Both the position numbers and the translations under genes were made by a program. 64,000 nt of DNA from Haloimpatiens massiliensis (GTDB lineage Bacteria; Bacillota; Clostridia; Clostridiales; Clostridiaceae): positions 352,018 through 416,017 of the forward strand of contig NZ_LT854640.1 in assembly GCF_900184255.1 (NCBI RefSeq), in the 5' to 3' direction. Shown here piece after piece: positions 1-7,768 of the stretch. Numbering within the stretch: the first letter of the stretch is position 1; each line of letters starts with the position of its first letter. The notes under the pieces were generated by a model. It saw only the letters and a program-made list of their open reading frames with translations. It did not search any database and was not told the origin of the DNA.

Positions 1-450
1 ATTATAGTGCCAACGGGAACGTTTCTTCTACTATATAAAAGAAAAGATTCAATAAAGGCATTAGAAAACTTTTATAGACATTTATCTAATGGTGGTAGAT
101 TAATTCTTGATATATTTTTACAAACGGATATTTCTATAGGTACAGTTTCCACAAAAACCTTGGAATGTTCTAATGGAGATATAATTACATTAGAAAATAA
201 AATTGTAGAGGTTGACCATATAAATCAATATACTGTTTCTCATGGACGATATGAGAAATGGCGTGAAGGAGTACTTCTACAAACAGAATTAGAGTATTTT
301 CCATTACGTTGGTATGGAGTAGAGGAGTTTAAATCAATACTTGAAAGTATAGGATTTAAAAATATTGTGATTTCTTCAGGTTATAAATTTGACCAGTATC
401 CATCAAATTCTGAAGAAGTAATTACTTTTGAAGCTGTTGCTCTTAAATAG
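1..450 (+). CDS. SAM-dependent methyltransferase, C-terminal part (5' end outside window)
   Basis: The reading frame is open from base 1 and ends at TAG 448-450, so only about the last 149 residues are present. The stretch IIVPTGTFLLL, then HLSNGGRLILDIF, matches motifs III/IV and the post-motif strand of class I SAM methyltransferases (the D/P-x-x-x-F element and the GG-x-L-I-x-D strand). The end (RWYGVEEFKSILESIGF) is the usual last helix and strand of this fold. The SAM-binding GxGxG motif would lie upstream of the window. The substrate cannot be told. The GTG at position 7 is internal and not a believable start. Confidence 0.75.
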   Translation: MIVPTGTFLLLYKRKDSIKALENFYRHLSNGGRLILDIFLQTDISIGTVSTKTLECSNGDIITLENKIVEVDHINQYTVSHGRYEKWREGVLLQTELEYFPLRWYGVEEFKSILESIGFKNIVISSGYKFDQYPSNSEEVITFEAVALK

Positions 451-589
451 AAATATAATTACTAATTAGATATTTAATATAGTAATCAATCGAAAAAAAT
501 TTTTCTCCACTATGGGCTTTTTTGTAAGAGCCCCTAGGATGATAATGTAAGCTGAAAATTATTTTATGGAACTTATTAAACTGATATAA

Positions 590-814
590 GCTAAGAATGC
601 AATTAAGGTTATCAAAGGAATTCATCCATATGAAGAACCCCTAAGTAATATTATCCCACATCTTCATTTTCAATTTATGGACTCTCCAAATATATTAGAA
701 GCAAACGGATTGCCAATAATGTTTCAGGATATAAGTATTAATTCAATTAATTTTAATTTGAATGAAGCTAATTCAATAGCGTTTTCCGATCTTTTATATG
801 TTGATGTAAAATAA
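590..814 (+). pseudogene. remnant of a YqfO/NIF3-insert-like (PII/CutA-like) protein, no start
   Basis: After an in-frame stop at 587-589 there is an open frame of about 75 codons with no start codon or ribosome site. It contains the run HPYEEPLSNIIP, close to HPYEVPVINIIP at the end of the intact small protein at 53312-53647. That motif is typical of the CutA/PII-like domain found in YqfO-type NIF3 proteins. The rest (QFMDSPNILEANG...) is unrecognised. Read as a decayed or fused gene end, possibly damaged when the neighbouring IS4 element arrived. Confidence 0.45.
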
Positions 815-931
815 ATAATAAAATACTCTAGGTGGTAAGATAGTAGTTGTAGATGAAATTTGTTTAATATATAACTCAACTTTCGCACATAAAATTTAAG
901 GCGGAAGCCTTTAAAATAAACATATAAAGCA

Positions 932-997
932 AAGAAACATTCCTTTTGGTATAATAGAATCATGACAAACATCACACCAAGGAAAGGAATGTTTCTT
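932..997 (+). promoter_or_regulatory. 15-bp inverted repeat around the transposase promoter; read-through blocking hairpin
   Basis: AAGAAACATTCCTTT (932-946) is perfectly complementary to 983-997, which covers the ribosome site GGAAAGGA (981-988) and ends against the ATG at 998. A TATAAT box lies between the arms at 950-955, so a transcript starting near 962 lacks the left arm. Transcripts entering from outside would contain both arms and bury the ribosome site. This is the protection principle known from IS10 and IS50. Confidence 0.7.
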
Positions 998-2386
998 ATG
1001 AATACTATTATATCAAATGATACTACTGATAAACAACTTAATTTTACTATAAATAGATTTTTTAAGGATAACAAAATTGGATACATACTTAAACAATGTA
1101 ATTTTTCTAAAGAAAAAGGATTTTCCTGTATAAAAATATTTAAATATATCTTTATGCTTGTTTTTACTGGAAAAAACTTATTTAGAAACTTGGAATTTGG
1201 AAAAAATAATCAATTTTCAAAGGATACTATATATAGATTCCTTAACTCACCAAACTTCAATTGGAGAAAATTTCTGTTTTTACTTTCTTCATCAATCATA
1301 AAAAACATTATTGTGCCTCTTACTTCTGAAGATAGAGTTAATGTACTTGTAGTTGATGATTCTTTATACAGTAGATCTAGAAGTAAATCTGTTGAACTTC
1401 TTGCAAGAGTTCGTGATCATGTTGATCATAAATATATCAAGGGCTTTCGCCTTCTTACTCTTGGCTGGTCAGATGGCAACACTTTTTTACCACTTGCGTT
1501 CACTCTACTTTCTTCCGAAAAGGAGAAAAACAGACTTTGCTCAGAAAATCACAATATTGATAAAAGAACTAATGGATCTAAACTCCGTAAGGAGGCTATT
1601 TTAAAGTCACCCGAAGTTATGATTAGTTTACTTAAACAAGTTTCAAAATATGCTATTCCTGCTTCATATGTTCTTTTTGACAGCTGGTTTACGTACCCAA
1701 AAACTCTTATACAGATTTTAGAACTCAAACTTAATACTATTGCCATGGTTAAAGCAATGCCAAGGGTTTACTACAATTACAATGGTAAATTATTGAACCT
1801 TAAAGATCTTTACGCTGCTTTAAGAAAAAGGCGTGGTAAGGCCAAAATTCTCTCTTCTGCTATTGTAGGTATTGGCTCTGACAAAAATGGTAATGAAGTA
1901 AAAGCAAAAATTGTATTTGTAAGGGACAGAAACAGAAGTAGAAAATGGCTTGCTTTAATTTCAACCAATATATCCTTAGATGATAACGAGATAGTAAGAA
2001 TTTATGGAAAACGTTGGGATATAGAGGTTTTCTTTAAAATGAACAAGTCCTTTCTAAAACTCGCTAAAGAGTTTCAAGGGCGTTCTTATGATTCCATGGT
2101 TTCACATACTTCTATAGTTTTTACTAGGTATATTATGCTTACTTTAGAAAGTCGTAAGAATAATGATGTCAGAACTATCGGTGGATTTTTTTATCAATGT
2201 TGTGATGAACTTCAAGATGTTAAGTTTTGTGAAGTAATGAATCTTATTATAGATATTTTAAAAAATGTATTAACTGAAAAACTTCTTCTTTCAAAAGACA
2301 TTATTGACTCAATAATAGATAGTTTTATTGCTGCTTTACCTTGTTATATCAAGGAGAAGTTAGTCTTTTTGTCCTGCGAAAGTTGA
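998..2386 (+). CDS. IS4-family DDE transposase
   Basis: This is a 462-residue cut-and-paste transposase. Catalytic positions are visible: first D in LVVDDSLYSRS, second D in LFDSWFTYP, and the IS4 signature Y-x2-R-x3-E-x6-K in YGKRWDIEVFFKMNK. ATG 998 is preferred over the in-frame ATG 962, because 998 has GGAAAGGA at 9-10 bases while 962 would coincide with the transcription start. The length is normal for the family and no frameshift is seen, so the protein is probably active. Confidence 0.9.
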   Translation: MNTIISNDTTDKQLNFTINRFFKDNKIGYILKQCNFSKEKGFSCIKIFKYIFMLVFTGKNLFRNLEFGKNNQFSKDTIYRFLNSPNFNWRKFLFLLSSSIIKNIIVPLTSEDRVNVLVVDDSLYSRSRSKSVELLARVRDHVDHKYIKGFRLLTLGWSDGNTFLPLAFTLLSSEKEKNRLCSENHNIDKRTNGSKLRKEAILKSPEVMISLLKQVSKYAIPASYVLFDSWFTYPKTLIQILELKLNTIAMVKAMPRVYYNYNGKLLNLKDLYAALRKRRGKAKILSSAIVGIGSDKNGNEVKAKIVFVRDRNRSRKWLALISTNISLDDNEIVRIYGKRWDIEVFFKMNKSFLKLAKEFQGRSYDSMVSHTSIVFTRYIMLTLESRKNNDVRTIGGFFYQCCDELQDVKFCEVMNLIIDILKNVLTEKLLLSKDIIDSIIDSFIAALPCYIKEKLVFLSCES

Positions 2387-2484
2387 GTATATAATTAATT
2401 ATTTATAATTTATATTAGTATAATATATTAAAAAATAATAATTTATTTTTATAATATGTTTACAGTGATGTATTTATGTAAGCG

Positions 2485-2514
2485 TTGACGATGAAAGTTA
2501 TAATGTAGTATAAT
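2485..2514 (+). promoter_or_regulatory. promoter of the antiterminator-PTS operon
   Basis: TTGACG (2485-2490) and TATAAT (2509-2514) are separated by 18 bases. Transcription would start near 2521, just before the antiterminator RNA site at 2530. Confidence 0.65.
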
Positions 2515-2529
2515 ACAGATGTAAGATAC

Positions 2530-2564
2530 GGATTGTAATAGCACTTAGCTTGCTACACAAAACC
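2530..2564 (+). promoter_or_regulatory. RAT-type ribonucleic antiterminator site 1
   Basis: The site has the layout of BglG/LicT/SacY target RNAs: GG, A, TTG, bulge TAA, stem TAGCA, loop, stem TGCTA, bulge CA, CAA, AA, CC. Its 3' bases (AAACC, 2560-2564) are also the first bases of the terminator stem that follows, so the two folds exclude each other. It should let the operon's own antiterminator control its synthesis. Confidence 0.8.
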
Positions 2565-2606
2565 TATTTACAGATATTTTTGTTATATCTGGAGATAGGT
2601 TTTTTT
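2560..2606 (+). terminator. intrinsic terminator overlapping RAT 1
   Basis: AAACCTAT (2560-2567) pairs with ATAGGTTT (2595-2602). The stem continues inward with ACAGATAT/ATATCTGG and is followed by a T run (2601-2606). It lies between the promoter and the antiterminator gene and shares its 5' arm with RAT 1. Confidence 0.8.
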
Positions 2607-2625
2607 GTTTTGGGGGAGGAATTTT

Positions 2626-3465
2626 ATGGTAATAAATAAGATTTTAAACAATAATGCAGTCATAACATTTGATGATAAAGGAAAAGAAATAATTATAATG
2701 GGAAAGGGAATAGCCTATGGTAGGAGAAATGGTGATGCTATTGAACAAAGTAAAGTTACTAAAAAATTTATTTTAAGTTCCATGGAATATCCCAACCATC
2801 TTGTTGATATTTTAAGTAGTATTCCTACGGAATGTATTGAACTTTGCTATGACATTGTACAATATGCAAAGCAGAAATTATCTATGAAACTTGATGATTC
2901 CTTGTATATTTCCTTGATGGACCATATAAGTACTAGTATTGAACGCTATAATAAAGGAATTACACTAAAGAATAAGTTATTATGGGAAATCAAACATTTT
3001 TATAAAAATGAATATGAGATTGGACTATATGGAATTGCTATGATTAAAAAAATTTATGGTTTAACCATGTATGAAGATGAAGCTGGATTTATTGCACTCC
3101 ATATTGTCAGTGCTGAAGTCAGCAATAATATTCATGATGTATATGAGATAACTGGATTTATACAAAATATTATAAATATTGTTAAATATCACTTTAAGCG
3201 TAATTTTGATACTGATTCACATAATTATTATCGTTTTATTACTCATTTAAAATTTTTTGGACATAGAGTTTTTTCAAAAAAATCTAATAAAAATGACGAT
3301 CTTAATAATAATCTGTTGGACATTATAAAAGAAAAATACAAGGAACCGTATTTATGCAGCTTGAAGATAAAACAATTTATTGAAAAAAAGTATTATTATT
3401 ATTTAGATGATGATGAAGTCCTATATCTTACAATACATATTACAAAGCTTATAAGTGATAAATAA
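2626..3465 (+). CDS. BglG/LicT-family transcriptional antiterminator
   Basis: This 279-residue RNA-binding regulator has an N-terminal CAT domain (about 1-55, with NNNAV and the GKGIAY segment) followed by two PTS regulation domains (about 65-170 and 175-279). Candidate phosphorylation histidines are visible in LMDHIS, IALHIVSAE, FITHLKFFGHR and LTIHITK. Proteins of this family are switched by PTS phosphorylation and bind RAT hairpins to prevent termination. ATG 2626 has GGGGGAGG upstream; the longer TTG frame at 2605 lies in the terminator tail. RAT sites precede this gene and the PTS gene after it, so it should control both. The sugar cannot be named. Confidence 0.9.
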   Translation: MVINKILNNNAVITFDDKGKEIIIMGKGIAYGRRNGDAIEQSKVTKKFILSSMEYPNHLVDILSSIPTECIELCYDIVQYAKQKLSMKLDDSLYISLMDHISTSIERYNKGITLKNKLLWEIKHFYKNEYEIGLYGIAMIKKIYGLTMYEDEAGFIALHIVSAEVSNNIHDVYEITGFIQNIINIVKYHFKRNFDTDSHNYYRFITHLKFFGHRVFSKKSNKNDDLNNNLLDIIKEKYKEPYLCSLKIKQFIEKKYYYYLDDDEVLYLTIHITKLISDK

Positions 3466-3574
3466 ATTAAGACAAGTTATAAAAGTAAATAGCTTATTAA
3501 AACTTTTATTTTAGTTTATAAATTGAATAACAAAATAGAGGGGGTGATTGTAAAAAAAGAAAATATTTATTGTT

Positions 3575-3601
3575 GGGTAGTAACATTAAGTTGGCTAAAC
3601 C
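3575..3601 (+). promoter_or_regulatory. RAT-like site 2, before the PTS gene
   Basis: The 27 bases have the RAT plan with changed but compensated pairs: GG (3575-3576), G, TAG (3578-3580), T, AAC (3582-3584), loop ATTAA, GTT (3590-3592), GG, CTA (3595-3597), AA, CC (3600-3601). TAG/CTA and AAC/GTT pair, as TTG/CAA and TAGCA/TGCTA do in site 1. No U-tailed terminator follows. The final CC is instead shared with a hairpin covering the next ribosome site. Confidence 0.5.
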
Positions 3602-3628
3602 TTCATTTTATAAAATAGGAAATGGAGG
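3600..3628 (+). promoter_or_regulatory. hairpin sequestering the PTS gene ribosome site, exclusive with RAT 2
   Basis: CCTTCATTT (3600-3608) pairs with AAATGGAGG (3620-3628), nine pairs with one G-U and an 11-base loop. The 3' arm holds GGAGG, the ribosome site for ATG 3637. C3600 and C3601 also close RAT 2, so both structures cannot form together. The pairing is seen directly; the regulatory meaning is inferred. Confidence 0.5.
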
Positions 3629-3636
3629 AATTTAAA

Positions 3637-5478
3637 ATGAATTATGAAAAAATGGCTAGTGAAATTTTAAAAGCTGTAGGAGGAGAGAATAATATTAATT
3701 CTCTAGTTCATTGTGCAACAAGATTAAGATTTAATCTTAATTCTGAATCAAAGGCTGATGATGAAAAAGTTAAGGCAATTAATGGGGTATTATCTTTAGT
3801 AAAAAAGGGAGGACAATATCAATTAGTAATCGGTAATGATGTAGACAAAGTCTATAAAGAAATAATGAAAGTTACTAATTTAGATTCATCAAAGGACAAT
3901 AAGAGTAAGGAAAAGGACGGGATTATAAATAGAGTTCTGTCAGTTATTACTGGATCAATTGCACCAATGATTCCATTACTTGCAGGAGCAGGAATGGGAA
4001 AAGTATTACTTTTAATTTTAAGTTTAGTTGGAGTTTTAGATAAATCATCTCAAACATATACTATGTTAAAATTTATTTTTGATACGGGTTTCTATTTTAT
4101 GCCGGTATTTGTTGGCTTTTCAGCGGCAAAAATATTTAAATGTAATAGATATTTGGGAGCATTTATTTGTCTATCAATGCTTCATCCAAAGTGGATTTCA
4201 TTAGTAGCTGCAGGAAAACCTGTATACTTTCTAGGAATACCACTATCATTAGTAAGTTATTCTTCACAGCTTGTAACTGCTATTTTAATTGTATGGATAA
4301 TGTCTTATATTGAGAAATATGTTTATAAGTACGTTCCAGAAATGATTAAAGTGTTTATGGCACCATTGCTAGTTATATTAATCACTGCACCATTAGGATT
4401 TATTATAATTGGACCAATAGGTAATTACATTGCACAATTAGTTGCGGATATTGTAATGTTTGTTCAGCAACATTTTGGCATTGTTGCTATTCCAATTTTA
4501 GCAGCTGTATATCCATGGTTAGTATCCATAGGTATGCATAAAGCATTAAGTCCAATTTGTGTTATGCTCATCGAACAAAATGGTTTTGACCCTGTTACAC
4601 GTGTTATTGCATTATGCTCTAATATTTCTCAGGCTGCGGCATCACTTGCAGTATCATTAAAGACTAAAAATAAAGAATTTAGACAAATTGCATTTTCATC
4701 AAGTGTTACAGCATTTTTAGGAGGAATTACTGAACCAGCAATGTATGGTGTTAATCTTAAATTAAAAAAGCCAATGTATGCTTGTATGATTGGCGGAGCA
4801 ACAGCAGGATTATTTGCTGGAATAGTTCAATTAAAGGCTTTCGTCTATGTAACACCAGGATTATTGAGTTTACCAATGTGGGTATCTCAAGGTACTAACA
4901 ATTTAATATATGCTATCATTACATTAACTATATCTGCAGTAGTAACATTTATTGCTACATTAATTATTGGGTTTGATGACCCAGTTGAAGAGAATAAAGA
5001 AGAACAGAAAAAAGTTATAGAAAAAACAGGTTATGAGAATATTTTAACACCAGTAAAAGGAGTGACTGTTCCCTTAAAGGATGTTGCTGATGAAACTTTC
5101 TCAAGTGGAGTAATGGGTGCTGGAATAGGAATTATTCCTAGTGAAGGCAAAGTATATGCTCCAGGAGATGGTGTGATTAGTGCCTGCTTTCATACAGGTC
5201 ATGCTATTGGAATGACTATAAATGATGTAGAAGTATTAATTCATGTAGGAATAGATACGGTATCTTTAGATGGAAAGTATTTTAACTTATTGGTTCAACA
5301 AGGGCAAAATGTTAAGAAAGGTGATTTACTATTGGAATTTGATATTGATAAAATAAAAGATGCGGGATATGATTTAACAACAAGTGTAATTATAACCAAT
5401 AGTAATGATTATATGGATGTATTGCCAACTAATAAGAATAAAGTTGACATAGAAGATGTTTTATTGACAGCAATTTAG
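3637..5478 (+). CDS. PTS permease EIIBCA, beta-glucoside (Bgl) family
   Basis: This 613-residue phosphotransferase permease imports and phosphorylates a sugar. The EIIB domain is about 1-80, with the phospho-cysteine in LVHCATRLRF. The EIIC membrane domain is about 105-455 (about ten hydrophobic segments, GGITEPAMYGV motif). The glucose-type EIIA domain is about 475-613, with GHAIGM and the active histidine in VLIHVGIDTV. ATG 3637, eight bases after GGAGG, is chosen over ATG 3622, which lies inside the ribosome site. It sits between the antiterminator and a PHP gene. The substrate (a beta-glucoside or related disaccharide) is not decidable by eye. Confidence 0.9.
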   Translation: MNYEKMASEILKAVGGENNINSLVHCATRLRFNLNSESKADDEKVKAINGVLSLVKKGGQYQLVIGNDVDKVYKEIMKVTNLDSSKDNKSKEKDGIINRVLSVITGSIAPMIPLLAGAGMGKVLLLILSLVGVLDKSSQTYTMLKFIFDTGFYFMPVFVGFSAAKIFKCNRYLGAFICLSMLHPKWISLVAAGKPVYFLGIPLSLVSYSSQLVTAILIVWIMSYIEKYVYKYVPEMIKVFMAPLLVILITAPLGFIIIGPIGNYIAQLVADIVMFVQQHFGIVAIPILAAVYPWLVSIGMHKALSPICVMLIEQNGFDPVTRVIALCSNISQAAASLAVSLKTKNKEFRQIAFSSSVTAFLGGITEPAMYGVNLKLKKPMYACMIGGATAGLFAGIVQLKAFVYVTPGLLSLPMWVSQGTNNLIYAIITLTISAVVTFIATLIIGFDDPVEENKEEQKKVIEKTGYENILTPVKGVTVPLKDVADETFSSGVMGAGIGIIPSEGKVYAPGDGVISACFHTGHAIGMTINDVEVLIHVGIDTVSLDGKYFNLLVQQGQNVKKGDLLLEFDIDKIKDAGYDLTTSVIITNSNDYMDVLPTNKNKVDIEDVLLTAI

Positions 5479-5489
5479 GGGGGATTAAT

Positions 5490-6311
5490 ATGATATATGC
5501 TGATTTGCACGTGCATACAAACCACAGTGATGGTATTTGTGAAATTGCTAATGTTCTTGATATGGCAAAAAAGAAAGGAATAAAGGCATTAGCTATTACT
5601 GATCATGATACAGTTGACCAATTTGATGAAATTAAGAAACTAGGCGATAAAATGGATCTTGAGGTAATAAAAGGTGTAGAAATGAGCTGTTATGATTATG
5701 ATGTATTTAAAAAGGTTCATATTGTTGGACTATGGCTTAATGAAAATACCCCACACATTAAAAAGTTATGTGATAAGACTTTAAAATGTCGAGATAATTA
5801 TCATAGAGACTTAATAAAGGAATTGTCTCAAAAAGGGTATGATATTACTTATGAAGATGCTAAAAAATATTCCAAATACAGTATTGTCTTTAAAATGAAT
5901 ATTTTTCAAGCTCTAAAGGAGAAATATACATATGAGATGACAAAGGAAAAATACAAGGAACTTTTTGCTTCAAAGACATCAAAGGAAACTGATTTAAAGA
6001 TGGGATATACTCCTGTAATGAAAGGGATTGAAGCAATAAAAAAAGATGGTGGTATACCAATTATTGCTCACCCATGTCAATATAATAATTATGATGAGAT
6101 TGAAAAATATGTTGAATATGGATTAAAAGGAATTGAAATAAATCATTCTAAGATGAAGAAAATAGATTACGAAAAAACATTAAATTTGGCAGCTAGATAT
6201 AACTTAGCTAAAAGCGGAGGCAGTGACTTTCATGACCCTGATTTAATTGAATTTGGGTGTTTTGGTTTAACAAAAGAGCAGTATGAAGAATTAAAGCATT
6301 GGCCTAAATAA
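5490..6311 (+). CDS. PHP-domain metal-dependent phosphoesterase
   Basis: This 273-residue PHP protein starts 11 bases after the PTS gene with GGGGGG before the ATG, so the two are surely co-transcribed. Metal-binding motifs are in order: DLHVHTNHSDG (5-15), AITDHDT, IAHP and SGGSDFHD near the end. The family hydrolyses phosphoesters using two or three metal ions; members include nucleotide phosphatases and cyclic phosphodiesterases. Being behind a sugar permease suggests a substrate derived from the imported sugar phosphate. A second PHP gene occupies the same position behind another PTS gene at 44925, which makes this link less likely to be chance. Confidence 0.85.
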   Translation: MIYADLHVHTNHSDGICEIANVLDMAKKKGIKALAITDHDTVDQFDEIKKLGDKMDLEVIKGVEMSCYDYDVFKKVHIVGLWLNENTPHIKKLCDKTLKCRDNYHRDLIKELSQKGYDITYEDAKKYSKYSIVFKMNIFQALKEKYTYEMTKEKYKELFASKTSKETDLKMGYTPVMKGIEAIKKDGGIPIIAHPCQYNNYDEIEKYVEYGLKGIEINHSKMKKIDYEKTLNLAARYNLAKSGGSDFHDPDLIEFGCFGLTKEQYEELKHWPK

Positions 6312-6372
6312 TTAACTTATATGATGAAAGTGCATTAGAATAGAAATATTTTATAGATTTTTTAACAGATAT

Positions 6373-6400
6373 AAAAGTAGATTCGAATGAATCTACTTTT
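6373..6400 (+). terminator. terminator of the PTS operon
   Basis: A perfect 12-bp stem (6373-6384 with 6389-6400) with loop GAAT. The stem ends in TTTT, so it may work in either direction. Confidence 0.65.
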
Positions 6401-6517
6401 ATCATAAACATATGAGCTAGGACAAAAAAGGCATTGTGATGTTGAAGCGGACATTTAAAATCTCATATCCGACGGCGATGAAGTAGGTACTTCCTATCCA
6501 TAAAAATGCATGTAAAA

Positions 6518-6866
6518 TTATTTAAAATCCTTTTTAATTAGTTCTATGTAAGTATCGATAACTTTGTAAAAAGAATCGATATCTTCAATAGTACATTTCT
6601 TTAGTAAATCATCTAATGTTTTGGCAATATCAATAGTGTCATATAATTTGTGAGCTTGACTTAATTTTAAACCTTCTTCAGTTACCTTGAGAAGAATAGT
6701 TTTTGCATTATCCTCTTTTTGATAACGAGTTACAAATCCACGTTCCACTAAGCGGCTTACGGTTTTTGAAATTGCTCCTTTAGTGCGATTCCAATATTTT
6801 GAAAGTTCAGTTACAGTTGTTCCAGGGTTGTCGCCAATAAAAGTTAATATATGTGCTGGATTAGGA
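6518..6866 (-). pseudogene. MarR-family regulator, N-terminus deleted
   Basis: On the minus strand, the frame from about 6866 to the stop at 6518 reads NPAHILTFIGDNPGTT, then the winged-helix recognition segment TELSKYWNRTKGAISKTVSRLVERGFVTR, and a C-terminal dimerisation helix. This is a MarR protein lacking its first helices. The frame stops (TAA) just beyond 6866, where plus-strand symporter sequence begins. The gene has lost its start and promoter in a deletion or rearrangement. Confidence 0.7.
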
Positions 6867-7505
6867 TGTTATTTTGCAATTTTAATGGGTCAGAACGGAA
6901 AACAGTTAGTGGGACCATTGTCTAGGGCCATGATCATATACATGGTTATAGTTGCCATTTATTATATGCTTTCAAATACTATATTTGCTTATATTGGAGC
7001 AGGTAAAAAAGGTGTTCGAGCTTATTGGAAAACTGCAATTACACCATGTTTAACAGCTCTTGGAACTTGCTCTAGTGCTGCATGTATTCCAGTAAATTTA
7101 AAAGCTGCAAAGGAAATAGGTATACCTGATGATATAAGTGATATTACAATTCCTATGGGAGCCAATTTACATAAAGATGGAGCATGTATTATAACAATTT
7201 TAAAAATTGCATTTATGTGTTCTGTATTTAATGTACCCTTTACAACACCTAAAAATATTGTTATTGCAGTAATTGTAGCGGTAGTTGCTTCAACTGTTAT
7301 GGGAGCTATACCAGCTGGTGGGTATGTAGGAGAAATATTTATTGTTTCAGCATTTGGCTTCCCGGCTGTTTCAATACCAATTATGGTTTTGATCGGAACA
7401 ATCACAGATGCTCCTGCTACTGCAATTAATGTAACTGGTGATACGGGTGTTGCCATGATTGTAGCACGATTTGTTGAAGGAAAAAGATGGTTTGAAAATA
7501 AGTAA
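6861..7505 (+). pseudogene. dicarboxylate/amino acid:cation symporter, N-terminal half deleted
   Basis: From about 6861 the plus strand encodes the C-terminal half of a DAACS (SstT/GltT-like) symporter: TCSSAACIPVNLKAAKEIG (the serine-rich re-entrant loop), IPMGANLHKDGA (the NMDGT-type loop), and PAGGYVGE ... GTITDAPATAINVTGDTG (the final transmembrane core). About 215 residues of roughly 400 remain. The first 28 residues of the longer open frame from 6783 are antisense MarR, not symporter. The gene has no start of its own. Confidence 0.75.
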
Positions 7506-7581
7506 AAGTGAAATATACATTTGTTTTTAATAACTTTTAACTTTATCGAATCTAAGGTTTTATAACATAAACTGGAGGTTT

Positions 7582-7614
7582 ATGTTTGCTAAATATAACA
7601 TTTTGAATGATTGA
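7582..7614 (+). CDS. possible 10-residue peptide ORF
   Basis: ATG 7582 follows GGAGG (7574-7578) and the frame MFAKYNILND stops at TGA 7612-7614, one base before a strong terminator stem. The spacing from GGAGG to ATG is only three bases, and the possible promoter (TATAAC at 7561-7566) is weak. It lies upstream of an XRE-TPR regulator and an ABC exporter, the setting of peptide-signalling genes. It could equally be chance. Confidence 0.2.
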   Translation: MFAKYNILND

Positions 7615-7663
7615 GCTGATTCATACCTGCAATTTTATGTTGCTAGTATGAATCAGCATTTTT
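7615..7663 (+). terminator. intrinsic terminator with operator-like half-sites
   Basis: GCTGATTCATAC (7615-7626) pairs perfectly with GTATGAATCAGC (7646-7657), followed by ATTTTTAT. The arms contain TGATTCAT and ATGAATCA, the same half-sites that meet in the palindrome at 7760-7801. Confidence 0.75.
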
Positions 7664-7739
7664 ATAATTAATTATTATTTAAATATTTTCTAATATATTT
7701 ACCTCAACTACTGGTTTAGTTATATAAAAATACAAGTTA

Positions 7740-7768
7740 TTGAATATAAAACTGGCGTAAACTATAAT
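7740..7768 (+). promoter_or_regulatory. promoter of the XRE-TPR/ABC operon
   Basis: TTGAAT (7740-7745) and TATAAT (7763-7768) are 17 bases apart, so the start is near 7775. The -10 box lies within the left arm of the large palindrome. Confidence 0.65.

Larger units (their letters stand above)
874..2388 (+). mobile_element. IS4-family insertion sequence, apparently intact
   Basis: A 14-bp perfect terminal inverted repeat, ACTCAACTTTCGCA at 874-887 and its complement at 2375-2388, brackets one full-length DDE transposase. The transposase stop TGA (2384-2386) lies inside the right repeat. ATATA sits just outside both ends (869-873 and 2389-2393) and may be a short target duplication, but the flanks are too AT-rich to be sure. 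The element lies just upstream of the promoter at 2485. Confidence 0.85.

Noticed and set aside
3544..3618. A 24-codon GTG frame upstream of the PTS gene that overlaps RAT 2
   Set aside because: The purine run AGAGGGG abuts the GTG with no room for ribosome binding, and the frame runs through the RNA structure. Probably chance.
7022..7456. 144-codon minus-strand frame opposite the symporter
   Set aside because: It is the antisense of strongly recognisable symporter sequence; likewise 34723-35169 opposite the ABC-F gene and 58216-58584 opposite the malic enzyme.
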